Made by a program: the position numbers and the translations under genes. From Amarobacter sp964507025 (lineage in GTDB: Bacteria; Chloroflexota; Dehalococcoidia; Tepidiformales; Tepidiformaceae): a stretch of DNA of 64,000 nt. Each line of letters opens with the position of its first letter. Position 1 is the stretch's first letter. The notes beneath the pieces were generated by a model that was not told the DNA's origin, ran no database searches, and saw nothing but the letters and a program-made list of their open reading frames with translations. Of this stretch, positions 23,501 to 32,500 are shown one piece after another. The stretch lies in assembly GCA_964507025.1 (NCBI GenBank), contig CAZDOK010000006.1, forward strand, positions 1 through 64,000. Direction: 5' to 3'.

Positions 23501-24502
23501 ATGCGCGCTGCGATGCGTGCGGATGTGTTCCACCGGGCGGAGCCCACCGGCTCCATGCTCGTCTCCTGGCCGTTGGCGTTTTTCGCTTCGGTTGCCTTGT
23601 TGCTGGCGTCGGTCGTATACCTGTGCGCGGCGGTGGCGCAAGCGATCGCGCCGGGCGCCAGGGCCGCGGTGCCTCCCGTGGCAATGGGAGAGGCTTTCAC
23701 TGGTGCGGGCTTCGGTAGCGACATAACGGTTGCTCAGTCAACCTCGGCAGGTGCGGTTGACGCGGCGCTCGATACCGCGATTCGCGACGCGCTCGCCCGG
23801 CACTCAGAGTCGGCGGGGGTGGCGGTCCTGCACCTGGAAGATGGCCGCTGGGCTGGCCACAACGCTGACCGCGTGTTCTATGCCGCGAGCACCTTTAAGC
23901 TTGCCGTGCTCTATGAGGTAGAACGGCGGGTGAGCGTGGGCGCGTTGTCCTACGACGACCGGATCGCCCTGACTGACGAGGCGATCGCGGAGGACCTGGG
24001 CACGCTCGAGCGGGTGCCGGCGGCGGCCGACGGCACGGTGAGCATCGGCGAGGCCCTCGAAGCGATGGTGACACTCTCGGACAACGCCACGGCGATTGCC
24101 CTCATGCGGCTGGTCTCCCCTGCGGCCATCGATGCGACGCTCGGTGACCTTGGCCTGACGACGATGTCGGTGAACACGACCGAGCTGCCCGCTACGGCCG
24201 GCGACCTGGCGTTGCTGATGCGGGCCATCGCGATGGGCGAGGGAGTGGCCCCGGCCCAGAGGGAGCATATGCATGACCTCCTGGTGCGGCAGACGGTGCG
24301 CGATGGCATTCCCTCGGCGGTGGGTCGTGGGGCGGTGGTGGGGAACAAGACCGGTACCTGGGCGGGGACCACTAACGATGTGGCCTTCGTCGAAGCGGAA
24401 CAGGGCACCTATGTGATCGCCGTGATGGCCGACGGGGACTGGAACTGGGAGCTTGTACGCGACGTGACCCGGGCCGTGGACGAGGCGTTGGCCGGCCGGT
24501 AA
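23501..24502 (+). CDS. Class A beta-lactamase-related serine hydrolase, membrane-anchored or secreted
   Basis: Encodes 333 residues from ATG 23501 (GGAGG 8 nt upstream). A hydrophobic segment near residues 22-48 acts as signal or anchor. Then comes a penicillin-recognising fold with the three class A motifs: STFK (Ser130, Lys133), SDN (193-195) and KTG (283-285). 'VAVLHLEDGRWAGHNADRVFYAASTFKLAVLYE' is typical. I do not see the standard omega-loop ExxLN motif; the matching region reads TTELPATAGDL, so true beta-lactam hydrolysis is uncertain. A cell-wall carboxypeptidase-like or other esterase role is possible. A TAGCCT box lies at 23464-23469. Confidence 0.85.
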   Translation: MRAAMRADVFHRAEPTGSMLVSWPLAFFASVALLLASVVYLCAAVAQAIAPGARAAVPPVAMGEAFTGAGFGSDITVAQSTSAGAVDAALDTAIRDALARHSESAGVAVLHLEDGRWAGHNADRVFYAASTFKLAVLYEVERRVSVGALSYDDRIALTDEAIAEDLGTLERVPAAADGTVSIGEALEAMVTLSDNATAIALMRLVSPAAIDATLGDLGLTTMSVNTTELPATAGDLALLMRAIAMGEGVAPAQREHMHDLLVRQTVRDGIPSAVGRGAVVGNKTGTWAGTTNDVAFVEAEQGTYVIAVMADGDWNWELVRDVTRAVDEALAGR

Positions 24503-24579
24503 ATCTGCTGGCCGTGCGGACTCGGGTGCCGTAGGGTATGCGGCTGAGACGAGGGTTCGGGGGAGCCTGAGACCGCACG

Positions 24580-25395
24580 ATGCTGGACTTCGAACACCCG
24601 CAAGGACACGCGATTCCGCGGTTTCTCTTGTGCCTCGCGCTGTTGGCGACAGCCGTAGCGGGGCTCCTCGCCGGCGGATCGGCGCTCGGCGTGTTCCCGC
24701 TCCGGGCATCGGCGGCCACGAAGGTGGGCCCCGACTGGAGCTTCGCACGGCCCGCAATGGACAACCTGAACGCTGCCGCGATCCAGGTTTGCGCGGCCGA
24801 GGCGCTGGCGCGGGGAGCGGTGGGCACGACCAACGAGGAGATCCGCAAGGCGCAGGTGGAAGTGCTGGCGAATGAGTACACGGCTGCCGCCAAGGAGTAC
24901 AACCAGCAGGTGCGGGCGCGCATCGAGGCGGGCATCGCCCGGCCCGCGGACGTGCCAAGCCGCGCGCTTCCGCTCGACCTGGCGCGGCAGCAGCTTTGCC
25001 TGAAGACGGCGAAGTCGCCGCCGCTGGCGACGCCGGCACCGGGGCTGCCATCGAACGCAGGACGGTTCCTGACGCTCGAGCAGCTCGATGCGTACGGGGC
25101 AGCCGCGGGCTGGCCGAACGAGCCGGGCTGGTGGCCTGAGATGCGGAAGATCATCCTCTGCGAGACGCGGAGCCTGGACACGATGGCGCACAACACGAGC
25201 GATCCGCACGGCGGGAGCTACGGCCTCGCGCAACTCAACGGCCGCTACCATTTCGACCGGGCGGGCGAGGACTTTGAGCAGCGCTTCGACCCGGTGGTGA
25301 ACCTCCGGACCGCACTCTGGCTGCGGACCGCGCGGGGTCACTTCGGCGGATACGGCGGGTGGTATAACTGCGCGAAGCTCTGGGGGATAGACTAG
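24580..25395 (+). CDS. Secreted lysozyme-fold protein (transglycosylase-like)
   Basis: Encodes 271 residues. A signal peptide or anchor covers residues 14-45 (FLLCLALLATAVAGLLAGG). A helical region with two Cys (about 60-150) follows. The C-terminal domain (from about 165) reads 'WWPEMRKIILCETRSLDTMAHNTSDPHGGSYGLAQLNGRYHFDRAGEDFEQRFDPVVNLRTALWLRTARGHFGGYGGWYNC'. Glu in CETRS, the GGSYGLAQLN loop and the closing helix fit the SLT/goose-type lysozyme pattern (catalytic Glu, GSxGLxQ). It probably cuts or binds peptidoglycan outside the membrane. It lies next to the beta-lactamase-like gene, which suggests a joint cell-wall role. Confidence 0.75.
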   Translation: MLDFEHPQGHAIPRFLLCLALLATAVAGLLAGGSALGVFPLRASAATKVGPDWSFARPAMDNLNAAAIQVCAAEALARGAVGTTNEEIRKAQVEVLANEYTAAAKEYNQQVRARIEAGIARPADVPSRALPLDLARQQLCLKTAKSPPLATPAPGLPSNAGRFLTLEQLDAYGAAAGWPNEPGWWPEMRKIILCETRSLDTMAHNTSDPHGGSYGLAQLNGRYHFDRAGEDFEQRFDPVVNLRTALWLRTARGHFGGYGGWYNCAKLWGID

Positions 25396-25421
25396 GCACA
25401 ACATATTGCGGAGGGTGCCCC

Positions 25422-25742
25422 ATGTTCATCGCAATGAATCAGTTCAAGGTGGCTGCTGGCAGGGAAGCCGAGTTCGAGGCGGGCTGGCGCCAGCGCGAAA
25501 GCTACCTCCACGAGACGCCCGGGTTCGTGCATTTCGCACTATTGAAGGGTGATGACCTGGGGGATTACGTCTCGCACACCATCTGGGCATCGCGCGAGGC
25601 GTTTCTCGCGTGGGCCCAGTCCGATGCATTCCGGCGGGCGCACGCCGGGGCGATGCCAGAGGGCATTCTCGAGGGGCACCCGCGAGCGCGGTTCTACGAC
25701 GCGGTGATGACCCAGGGCGGGGTGGTGCCGGCCCTTGGCTGA
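25422..25742 (+). CDS. Antibiotic biosynthesis monooxygenase domain protein (HmoA-like)
   Basis: Encodes 106 residues, a dimeric ferredoxin-like ABM fold. 'MFIAMNQFKVAAGREAEFEAGWRQRESYLHETPGFVHFALLKGD...YVSHTIWASREAFLAWAQSDAFRRAH' has the Asn, Trp and His positions of HmoA/IsdG-type heme-degrading monooxygenases. Length is right for a single domain. ATG 25422 has GGAGG 9 nt upstream. The next gene starts inside its last codons. A quinol or small-molecule monooxygenase is the alternative. Confidence 0.8.
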   Translation: MFIAMNQFKVAAGREAEFEAGWRQRESYLHETPGFVHFALLKGDDLGDYVSHTIWASREAFLAWAQSDAFRRAHAGAMPEGILEGHPRARFYDAVMTQGGVVPALG

Positions 25743-26373
25743 GGAGGCAGCTTCACCGCTGCGCGCGGAGTTCTTCGAGCGACAGGATGAGAGCGACGAC
25801 GCGCTCTTCTACCGTGAACCGCGCCTCGTCACCCACATCGACGACGAGGCGATAGCGGCCCTGACGGCGTTCTACCGCCAGCTCATCCCGGATGGGGCGA
25901 TGGTGCTCGACCTGATGACGAGCTGGGTCTCGCATCTGCCCACCGGCAAGCCGCTGGCCGGCGTGGCGGGCCTCGGGATGAACCTGGTAGAGCTCGAGCA
26001 CAATCCCGTCCTTACCGAGCGGGTCGTCCAGGACCTGAACAAGGACCCGGCCCTGCCGTGGAGCGATGCTACGTTCGATGCCGCCATCGTCACCGTTTCG
26101 GTGCAGTACCTCACGCGGCCCCGGGAGGTGTTCACCGAGGTGGGAAGAGTGTTGAAGCCGGGTGCGCCCTTCGCCGTCTCGTATTCGAACCGCTGCTTCC
26201 CCACGAAGGCCGTGGCGATCTGGCAATCGCTTGGCCCTCGCGATCACGCCGAGCTGATCGGCCTGTACTTCCGCATTTCGGGCCGCTTCGATCAGCCACA
26301 GGCGTACAACATCAGCCCGGGACCGGGGCACGACCCCTTGTACGTGGTGGTGGCGCGCAGGGCGGCGAACTAG
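25735..26373 (+). CDS. Class I SAM-dependent methyltransferase-like protein
   Basis: Encodes 212 residues from TTG 25735, overlapping the HmoA-like gene by 8 nt; GAGGAGG just inside the frame leaves the start a little uncertain. The Rossmann strand is altered: 'GAMVLDLMTSWVSHLP' replaces the usual DLGCGxG, followed by 'AGVAGLGMNLVELEHNP', 'LPWSDATFDAAIVTVSVQYLTRPREVFTEVGRVLKPGAPFAVSYSNRCFPTKAVAIW'. This DLMTSWVSHLP variant is a known branch of methyltransferase-like proteins. Substrate unknown. It converges with, and overlaps by 4 nt, the Nudix regulator gene. Confidence 0.8.
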   Translation: MAEEAASPLRAEFFERQDESDDALFYREPRLVTHIDDEAIAALTAFYRQLIPDGAMVLDLMTSWVSHLPTGKPLAGVAGLGMNLVELEHNPVLTERVVQDLNKDPALPWSDATFDAAIVTVSVQYLTRPREVFTEVGRVLKPGAPFAVSYSNRCFPTKAVAIWQSLGPRDHAELIGLYFRISGRFDQPQAYNISPGPGHDPLYVVVARRAAN

Positions 26374-26996
26374 AACACCATCGGTTCGCGACTGGTGAAC
26401 TCGTAGAGCATGGCCGGGCGGTGCGCGCCGATTTTCTCGAACTCGCCGGTCTCCCTCACGATGCCGAGGCCGACGACGCGCCGCCGGAAATTCCGCTTGT
26501 CGAGCTGTTCGCCGACGATTGCTTCGTAGACCTGTTGCATGCGCGTGAGGGTGAATCGTTCGGGCAGCAGGCTGTACACGACGTTGGTGTATTCGAGCTT
26601 GCTACGGAGGCGCTCTTCGGCGTAGCTGATCACTTTCTCGTTGTCGAACGCGAGATGGGGGAGCGGGTGTACGGGCTGCCAGGCGGGACGCCATTCGGAG
26701 TCCTTGCGCAGGCGTGTCCGGGCCAGGTCCACCAGGGCGAAGTAGGCGACGACAATGTCGGCGCGGCCCTCGCCCAGGTGGTCGAAGGTGTAGAGCTGTT
26801 CGAGGAACACGTCGGAGACGCCGGTCTCGTCTTCGAGCTTGCGCCGGGCAGCGTCGTCGAGAGACTCACCAGGGAGGAGAAGGCCGCCGGGGAGCGCCCA
26901 CTGGCCGGCGCACGGTGGGGCCGCCCGTTCGATGAGCAGCACCGAGAGGCTCCCCTGGCGGACCGTGAAAATGACGACGACGACGGCGGCCGGCAT
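26370..26996 (-). CDS. nrtR: Nudix domain + winged-helix regulator of the NrtR type
   Basis: Encodes 208 residues. The N-terminal Nudix domain (about 1-130) reads 'LLIERAAPPCAGQWALPGGLLLPGESLDDAARRKLEDETGV'; the Nudix box REUxEExGU appears as RKLEDETGV, with two catalytic acidic positions changed (E to K, E to D), which suggests ligand binding without hydrolysis. The C-terminal part 'LLPERFTLTRMQQVYEAIVGEQLDKRNFRRRVVGLGIVRETGE' is the winged helix of NrtR, the ADP-ribose-sensing repressor of NAD metabolism. The likely target is the palindrome before nadB. ATG 26996 follows TACACT by 6 nt. A hydrolase-only paralog is the alternative. Confidence 0.82.
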   Translation of the reverse strand: MPAAVVVVIFTVRQGSLSVLLIERAAPPCAGQWALPGGLLLPGESLDDAARRKLEDETGVSDVFLEQLYTFDHLGEGRADIVVAYFALVDLARTRLRKDSEWRPAWQPVHPLPHLAFDNEKVISYAEERLRSKLEYTNVVYSLLPERFTLTRMQQVYEAIVGEQLDKRNFRRRVVGLGIVRETGEFEKIGAHRPAMLYEFTSREPMVF

Positions 26997-27002
26997 GGGA
27001 AG

Positions 27003-27008
27003 AGTGTA
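27003..27008 (-). promoter_or_regulatory. TACACT -10 box for leaderless nrtR
   Basis: On the minus strand TACACT is followed by CTTCCC and ATG 26996, with no Shine-Dalgarno. TACACT is also the half-site core of the nadB palindrome, so weak autoregulation is conceivable. Confidence 0.5.
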
Positions 27009-27027
27009 TCCCCTGCCCGCGCAAAGC

Positions 27028-27906
27028 TCAGACCCGGGGCACGACCTCGCGCATGAAGCGGCGCAGCATCACGAGGTACTCATCGAGCGTCCGGGCATTG
27101 AGCGAGAGCATGAGCTCATCGAGCCCCGCTTCGGCGTAGGCGCGGATGTCCTCGGCCTGTTCGTCAGGCGTGCCCGAGAGCGGCCAGCGGCCGCCGTCCG
27201 GCCGGGTCCGGCCGCCCGGCATGTGGCGCAGGCAGACGGGGCCCGGCGCCTTGCCGATGCGCTCGCACCGTGCGCGGTAGCGTGCGATGTGTTCGGCGAA
27301 TTCCGCCGGCGCAAGGTTGATCGGGTGCCAGCCATCACCGAGCTCAGCAGCGCGCCGGATGCTGGCCGAACCGTTTCCTCCAACCCAGATCGGGATCGTG
27401 CCCCGGCGGCCCGGTGCCGCCTTGGGGAACATGCGCATGTTGCTGTAGCGCTTGTAGTCTCCAGAGAACGACGAGGTCTCCGTCTCCCAGAGGTTGCGGA
27501 ATACGCGCAGGTATTCGTCGGTGCGTTTGCCGCGCTCTTCGAACGGGACGCCCAGTGCTTCGAACTCGGGGACGAGCCATCCCGCGCCGGTGCCGACAAC
27601 GAGCCGCCCCTTGCTCAGGTAGTCGACGCTGCTGAGGAACTTGGCCACGAACACCGGGTCGCGGTAGGGGACGATGAGGACGCTCGTGCCGATGGTAACG
27701 TGGCGGGTTTCGGCGGCGAGGTAGGAAAGCACCGCCAGGGGTTCGGTCATGAGCTCCGGGATATAAGATGAGCCCTGCTGGACGATGATGTGGTCGCTGA
27801 CCCAGACCGAATCGAAACCGATATCCTCGACGGCGCGGGCGATCGCCCGGAGGGCCTCGGGCGAGGCGAACTGGTTCGCCTGGGGAATCGCGACTCCGTA
27901 GCGCAT
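27028..27906 (-). CDS. LLM-class F420-dependent oxidoreductase
   Basis: Encodes 292 residues from ATG 27906 (CTGGAG upstream). Luciferase-like TIM barrel: 'MRYGVAIPQANQFASPEALRAIARAVEDIGFDSVWVSDHIIVQ', 'VTIGTSVLIVPYRDPVFVAKFLSSVDYLSKGRLVVGTGAGWLVPEFEALGVPFEERGKRTDEYL', 'IPIWVGGNGSASIRRAAELGDGWHPI'. This wording is that of the TIGR03619-like F420 subgroup. It is only distantly like the first LLM gene at 7640. Substrate unknown. It stands alone between nrtR and tRNA-Ser. Confidence 0.87.
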   Translation of the reverse strand: MRYGVAIPQANQFASPEALRAIARAVEDIGFDSVWVSDHIIVQQGSSYIPELMTEPLAVLSYLAAETRHVTIGTSVLIVPYRDPVFVAKFLSSVDYLSKGRLVVGTGAGWLVPEFEALGVPFEERGKRTDEYLRVFRNLWETETSSFSGDYKRYSNMRMFPKAAPGRRGTIPIWVGGNGSASIRRAAELGDGWHPINLAPAEFAEHIARYRARCERIGKAPGPVCLRHMPGGRTRPDGGRWPLSGTPDEQAEDIRAYAEAGLDELMLSLNARTLDEYLVMLRRFMREVVPRV

Positions 27907-27956
27907 GACATGCTCCAGGGTGGGATGTTGGCCGATCCTACAGGAGTGGCGAGCGG

Positions 27957-27986
27957 ATGACCGTATGGGGGGCTCAGCCCTACAAT
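27957..27986 (+). promoter_or_regulatory. Promoter for tRNA-Ser
   Basis: TACAAT (27981-27986) is a near-consensus -10 box 18 nt before the tRNA 5' end. ATGACC (27957-27962) is a fair -35 box at 18-bp spacing. Confidence 0.6.
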
Positions 27987-28004
27987 GGGGTTCTTCGCGC
28001 GCGT

Positions 28005-28094
28005 GGAGGGGTCGCATAGTGGTCTAGTGCGCCCGCCTGCTAAGCGGGTTCCGGGGTAACTCGGTCGAGGGTTCAAATCCCTCCCCCTCCGCCA
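28005..28094 (+). tRNA. tRNA-Ser (anticodon GCT), CCA encoded
   Basis: Class II tRNA with a long variable arm: acceptor GGAGGGG/CCCCTCC, anticodon stem CCCGC/GCGGG with loop CTGCTAA (anticodon GCT, reads AGC/AGT), variable arm TTCCGGGGTAACTCGGTC, T-arm GAGGG-TTCAAAT-CCCTC, discriminator G (28091) and encoded CCA. miaB starts 23 nt downstream on the same strand. Confidence 0.96.
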
Positions 28095-28117
28095 CTCACC
28101 TCCCAGGGCTCCTTCGA

Positions 28118-29410
28118 ATGACCAGCCGCTACTACCTCTGGACCGTTGGTTGCCAGATGAACAAGGCCGACAGCGAGAAGCTCGCCGCCGGCTTCGATCG
28201 CATGGGCCTGAAGGCGACTGACCGGATGGAGCGCGCGGACATCGTGGTGTTGAACACGTGCAGCGTGCGTCAGCACGCCGAAGACCGCGCCTATTCGAAA
28301 CTGGGGAGAATCCGGGACCTGAAGAAGGCGAACCCCGGCCTCAAGGTCGCGGTGATGGGCTGCATGGTGGGGCTGAAGACGGACGATCTGCGGAAGCGCT
28401 TTCCGCAGGTGGACGCTTTCGCCAGGCCGCAGCAGTTCGAGCCGATCATGGAACTCGTCGACGGGCCCCACGAGGACCTTGGCGGCGAGTTCTGGCCGAG
28501 TACCTACGCCATTCCCGAAGGCCCGACCGCGTTTGTGCCGGTTGTGCACGGCTGCAACAAGTTCTGCACCTACTGCATCGTCCCCTACCGGCGTGGCCGC
28601 GAGAAGAGCCGGCCGATGGACGAGATTGTGCGGGAGGTCGCTTACCTGGCGGCGAACGGTGTGCGGGAAGTCACCCTCCTCGGACAGACGGTCGAGGCCT
28701 ATGGGCACGACTTGCCGGAGCAGCCCGACCTTGGCGACCTGATGGGCGAACTCTCGGCAATCGAGCGGCTGCAGCGTATCCGCTTCCTGACCTCGTACCC
28801 GAAAGACATGACGCACCGCATCCTGGAGGCGATCGCGGAACTGCCGAAGGTGATGGAGTGTTTCTCCCTGCCCGTGCAGGCCGGGAGCGACCGCGTGCTG
28901 GAGTCGATGCGCCGGGGGTACACCCGCGCGGAGTACCTGGAGAAGATCGCCGAGGTGCGGGCGCTCATGCCGGGCGCCGGGATAACGACGGATGTGATCG
29001 TGGGATACCCGGGCGAGACGGAGGCGGACTTCGAGGAGACGCTTTCGCTGCTGGAGGAAGTCCGGTTCGACAAGGTCCACGTCGCCGCATATTCGCCCCG
29101 TCCCGGCACCATCGCCTTCCGCAAGATGGAGGACGACGTGCCTGCCGCCACCAAAGCGGCGTGGCTCCACCGCGTCGAAGCCCTGGAGAACCGGGTCTCG
29201 CAGGAGATTAACGAGGCGTACGTCGGCACGGTGCACGAGATCCTGGTCGAGGGGATGCGCGGCGAGCAGCCGTTCGGGCGGACGCGGACCGGCAAGCTCG
29301 TGCACCTCGATGCGCCGGCACGCACCGGTTCGATGGTCGACGTGCGAATCGAGCATGCGGGGCCGTTCGCGCTCCGGGGCATGCCGATCGATGCACTCGT
29401 GCTGGCATAG
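28118..29410 (+). CDS. miaB: tRNA-2-methylthio-N6-dimethylallyladenosine synthase
   Basis: Encodes 430 residues. A radical-SAM enzyme with two [4Fe-4S] clusters that adds a methylthio group to i6A37 of tRNA. The N-terminal MTTase domain has three cluster Cys: VGCQMN, LNTCSVR and VMGCM. The radical-SAM Cys are in GCNKFCTYCIVPYRRGREKSRP. Then come 'VTLLGQTVEAYG', 'RIRFLTSYPKDMT', 'SLPVQAGSDRVLESMRRGYT', 'TDVIVGYPGETEADFEETL' and a C-terminal TRAM domain (about 365-430). The sequence starts at ATG 28118 without a good ribosome site. It may be read from the tRNA-Ser promoter. RimO or MtaB are less likely given the MiaB wording. Confidence 0.93.
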   Translation: MTSRYYLWTVGCQMNKADSEKLAAGFDRMGLKATDRMERADIVVLNTCSVRQHAEDRAYSKLGRIRDLKKANPGLKVAVMGCMVGLKTDDLRKRFPQVDAFARPQQFEPIMELVDGPHEDLGGEFWPSTYAIPEGPTAFVPVVHGCNKFCTYCIVPYRRGREKSRPMDEIVREVAYLAANGVREVTLLGQTVEAYGHDLPEQPDLGDLMGELSAIERLQRIRFLTSYPKDMTHRILEAIAELPKVMECFSLPVQAGSDRVLESMRRGYTRAEYLEKIAEVRALMPGAGITTDVIVGYPGETEADFEETLSLLEEVRFDKVHVAAYSPRPGTIAFRKMEDDVPAATKAAWLHRVEALENRVSQEINEAYVGTVHEILVEGMRGEQPFGRTRTGKLVHLDAPARTGSMVDVRIEHAGPFALRGMPIDALVLA

Positions 29411-29511
29411 TCCTACCTCTCGGCCCCCAATGAGGCGACTGTGGTCCCCTGCGGTAGTTGCGGTCCGGCGGGTACCGTTGGATTGCCGGCGTGTGAGGCA
29501 CCAGAGATAGC

Positions 29512-32500
29512 ATGGCAATCCAACCACCCGGAACCGCAGCAGACCGCCAATGCCTGGCATGTGGAGCGGTCGTGGGCGCGGCCGCGATGTTCTGCGGTTC
29601 GTGTGGTGCGCGGATGGAAGCACCGGCGCGGTTGTGCCCCGCGTGTGGCGCGTCTGTATCTCCCGATGCGCGGTTCTGCGGAAAGTGCGGCACGACCCTT
29701 GGGGCGACCTGCCCGGCATGCTCGGCCGCTGTGCCGGCAGAGGCAAGCTTCTGTCGTTCGTGTGGCGCCGCCATACCACGGCCCGGGCCAGATCGCGTGC
29801 CGAAGAGGCGACCGGCGGCGCGAGGCAGCCGGAGCAACGGCGCCCGACTCGCGATCGGCGCGGCAGCCGCCGTTGCGGCGATCTCCGCCGGAGCATGGTT
29901 CGCCGTGCGCATGGGAGGGGATGGGGCGGAAACACCGCCAGCCGGCGACGATGCTGAGTTGCCGTCAGTGCTCACCGGGGTGGACGAGCAGCAGGCGCTG
30001 CCGGAGACGGGCGCAAGGCTGGAGGCGGGGCTGGCCCGCGTGGACATCCGGCCACTGGCGGTGACCGAGCCGGTCACGGTGCGGGCCGAGCTTGCCGCGG
30101 ACCGTTCGTTGAGCGTCACCATGGACCCGCCTCTCGGCATGGAAGTCCCGGCGCTGGTGACGTTGCCGCTCCCGCCCGGGGCCGAAGCCGGGGAGGACCC
30201 CACGACCTGGCCGGTGGCGCTCCTGGAGTCGGAGGGGGTAGAGCCGCTCGTCCTGCAGCCGGAGGCCGTGGGCGAGCGGACGTTCTCCGTGCTGGTACCG
30301 CACTTTTCCAAGGTGACGCCAATGCAGCAGGCCGCCGCACTCGCGAAAGCCGGCGGTGCCGCGCCATCGATGGGAGCTCCGTACATGCCGGCGGTCGTCG
30401 ATGTGAAGGTGTCGCTTCCGGAGAACCTCCTCCCGGAAGCGGAGGTTACGTACGTCACGCTCACCATCTCGGCCCGCGCTCGCACCACCGTGAACAACGG
30501 AGTGCCGGTGCTGGAGGATGGGAAGGTGACACCCGATTGGGCGAAGTTCCGGCAGCTGAAGGTGCGGCTCTTCGATTCGAAAACGGAGATGAAGGTCAAT
30601 TTCCTTCCTCTCGGCGAGGGCGAGATCTGGAACGGGCAGCCGCTTACCATAACTATTCCCACGCAGTCTGGCTGGAGACAGATGCGTTCTGCGTTCCTCC
30701 GCCTGGAAGATGAGTCGGGCCGGTTGCTGGTGGTGCGCTCGATCGCCCTGCCGAACGGGAAATACTGGAAGCAGGCGCAGTGCACCGAGCTCGGGGTGTT
30801 CGACGACTTCGTGGTGAACTACCTGTGGGACCCCCGCAGCACAGGCCACCCAGACACCAACTATGCGGGCGAGGCGCCGGCGAAGGGGCTAATCCCCTCG
30901 CGAGTGCTCGACGCGTGCGACGCGCTGACGTTCGCCTACACCTCCCTCAAGAGCCCCCGCTGGTTCAACGACCCCGGTAACGCCCCGTCGCTGCCGATGG
31001 ATGTCTGGCTGCAACCGTGGCAGGAGAACGAGGCCGGAAATGTCCGCAACTGGATCAGCCTTCGCACTTCGGCGGGCACGTTCGACGAGTTCCGGCGGGA
31101 CGCCGCCCACGAGATGGCGCACCGTTTCCAGCATGCCTACTCGATCGGGTACTCCGGCGGGTGGTTCCACGATGTCTCGGCCGAGTACCTCGCGAATCGG
31201 ATCTACGGGCCCGACGAAGTACTCGCCCCGTTCGTGGGGCTCGTGCCGCAATGGGTGAACGTGGGCCTGCTCAACGGCCAGGACGTGGAGCTCTATTCGG
31301 GCTCGTCGTTCCTCGCGTATCTCTCTGCGACCTACGACATCAACGTTGCCCGGCTGTGGGTAGAGGGGGCCTCGGGGTTGCGGAACCTGCAGTCCTGGCA
31401 GACCTACATCGACTCGCTGCTACGTGGCCGCACCAACGGCGTGGGGCTGACCAAGGCCTGGGCCGATTTCGGCAAGCTGTACCTGGTCGACCACAGCGAG
31501 TGGGGAGACTGGACGGGCGTGGCATCCGAGCCAGCGTTCTATCCCGGGGCCATCATGGAGCTGAGCGCGCGGAAGTCGTTCTACGCGACCGTGACGACCG
31601 ACACGCCCTATCTCAGCGCGGGCGGACGCATCATCCGCGTCGGGGGCGTACCGTCGGCGACGGTGGTCTACCACGTGAGCGATCCGAACCAGGGGAGGTA
31701 CGCCCGGACGGCCGACTACTGGCTGAGCCCGAGCACGACAGTCGACGGCAGGGCAGACCCGATCGAGCTCACCGGGAGCCGGCCGCTGGAGGCAACCGGG
31801 TCGGTCCGGGTGGGTAAGACGGAGGGCTCCTATTCCGAAGACGGCCTGATCCGGATCACCTTTGTGTATTCTGACTGGGAAGGGAAGTCTCCGGTCTCTT
31901 CCCCGCTGGTCATCGAGGCGTGGGCGCTCCCCGAGGTTGCGGGCGTCGAGCTCGACCAGGCAACCGGCCGGGTTACCTGGGAGCCGAGCGTGGTCGAAGG
32001 CCTCGCGGATGCAAAGGACACCCGGCTCTTCGCCGAATACGAGCTGGTCGCACGGCAGGCGGGCAGCCCCGGCGCCTGGGTCGTGGTCGAGACGGTCGAA
32101 CCGGGCAAGGACGAATACGAAGCCGTCGTGACGGCGGCGAAGATCACCGCCGCCAGGGGTGAGGGCGACATCTGCGTGCGGGTGAAGGACGTGTTTGGGA
32201 ACGTGAGCCCCGAGGCGTGCCCCGCGGCGGCAGCGAGCACCTTCAGGCTGACTCGGCTCGAGGCGTCGTCGATGTCCAGCGAGCAATACGACGCCTTCCT
32301 CCGCGGCGACCTCACTCCCATGCCCATCGTTGGGTGCCTCTCGCAGCCCGGCGACTGCTACATCACGATCTACACACCGCGGGGAGGCGGGGCAGGCGCG
32401 CTCGAAATCGCGCTTGTGGGTCCGGACCGGGAGCCGGTGAACGGTATCATCGTCGGGTCCAGCCGGCAGGCGGAGGACCCTTCCGTGGGTGTGCTGAACT

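Noticed and set aside
28073..29935. 620-codon open frame opposite miaB
   Set aside because: It runs through tRNA-Ser's 3' end, all of miaB and part of the zinc-ribbon gene; no start signal or family.
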